Position numbers and translations under genes: made by a program | From: Pseudomonas reidholzensis | GTDB lineage: Bacteria; Pseudomonadota; Gammaproteobacteria; Pseudomonadales; Pseudomonadaceae | DNA length: 64,000 nt | Reading direction: 5' to 3' | Assembly: GCF_900536025.1 (NCBI RefSeq) | Contig: NZ_UNOZ01000013.1 | Span: 186,001 to 250,000 of the forward strand | Shown here: positions 63,872 to 64,000 of the stretch, piece after piece | How positions within the stretch are numbered: position 1 is the first letter of the stretch | Layout: each line of letters opens with the position of its first letter | The notes under the pieces: generated by a model | The model's input: only the letters and a program-made list of their open reading frames with translations | Told to the model about the DNA's origin: nothing | Database searches by the model: none

Positions 63872-64000
63872 CTAACTGACCGGCAGCTCGATCACAAAGC
63901 GCGTCCAGCCGCCTTCGCACTCCACCCGGATCCCGCCGCCGTGCGCCTGGATGATCGACCGGGTAATCGCCAGCCCCAACCCCGCGTGCTCGCTGCTGCC
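63872..64000 (-). CDS. C-terminus of a sensor histidine kinase (5' part outside the window)
   Basis: The last 42 codons read on the minus strand to a TAG at 63872-63874. They show the G2 box of the kinase ATPase domain (SSEHAGLGLAITRSIIQAHG) followed by GGIRVECEGGWTRFVIELPV. The pattern fits the CopS/IrlS heavy-metal sensor type, but the fragment is too short to prove it. Confidence 0.8.
   Translation of the reverse strand, partial: GSSEHAGLGLAITRSIIQAHGGGIRVECEGGWTRFVIELPVS

Overview
The window is a GC-rich chromosomal segment from a Pseudomonas, most likely the P. putida group. Three things point there: the gene order (fadB-fadA-topA-sulA-lexA-psrA-nagZ-csiV-mfd-gap-sthA-PilZ-lolCDE, and earP-efp-ohr-ohrR); an EF-P carrying Arg32 next to its rhamnosyltransferase EarP; and nearly 20 REP sequences of the P. 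putida type, mostly inverted pairs built around a GTGGGAGCGGG-TTGCCCGCGA core. No prophage, transposase, plasmid gene or CRISPR array is visible. The species call is inference from gene content, not from an alignment.

Left block (1-28.6 kb). An unidentified gene fragment is followed by a ZIP metal transporter, a tiny PLDc_N membrane protein, an LTA-synthase-like phosphoglycerol transferase, RraB, a monohaem cytochrome c, a glutamine amidotransferase, CorA, a crotonase, tRNA-Ser(GGA), a TonB-dependent receptor and an MFS exporter. Four LysR regulators each stand divergently beside a probable target (MFS, SDR, TauE/SafE, DUF1127). Between them lie a GreA/GreB-like factor, earP-efp, ohr with its repressor ohrR, a class II DAHP synthase, a spermidine-synthase-like methyltransferase and the DEAD-box helicase deaD. 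The deaD leader is long and can fold so that its start codon is paired. A probable plsC 3' remnant lies between corA and the crotonase.

Junction (28.6-29.45 kb). A composite element of about 0.8 kb has two ~250-bp arms in inverted orientation around a ~280-bp core that itself holds a REP pair. A second copy in the same orientation lies at 62.97-63.79 kb, so the 34 kb in between is flanked by direct repeats. From memory of P. putida KT2440, the genes left and right of the first copy belong to two chromosomal blocks that are not adjacent there. The element may therefore mark a rearrangement junction (inference, to be checked).

Right block (29.5-63 kb). slt, uup, a universal stress protein and a small membrane protein lead into the beta-oxidation operon fadBA, topA, the SOS pair lexA-sulA under two LexA boxes, and psrA, whose -10 element lies inside the first of two back-to-back PsrA boxes. 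A YkuD transpeptidase and nagZ (cell-wall recycling) follow. A tight mfd-csiV-SWIM/SNF2 operon faces gap, then come apbE, sthA, a glycerophosphodiesterase, a PilZ protein and the lipoprotein-release operon lolCDE. The window ends in the C-terminus of a sensor histidine kinase.

The most interesting signals are non-coding: the paired composite elements, minisatellites grown inside REP-pair loops (9-bp and 41-bp units), a long REP variant, the deaD leader and a hairpin at the topA transcription start.
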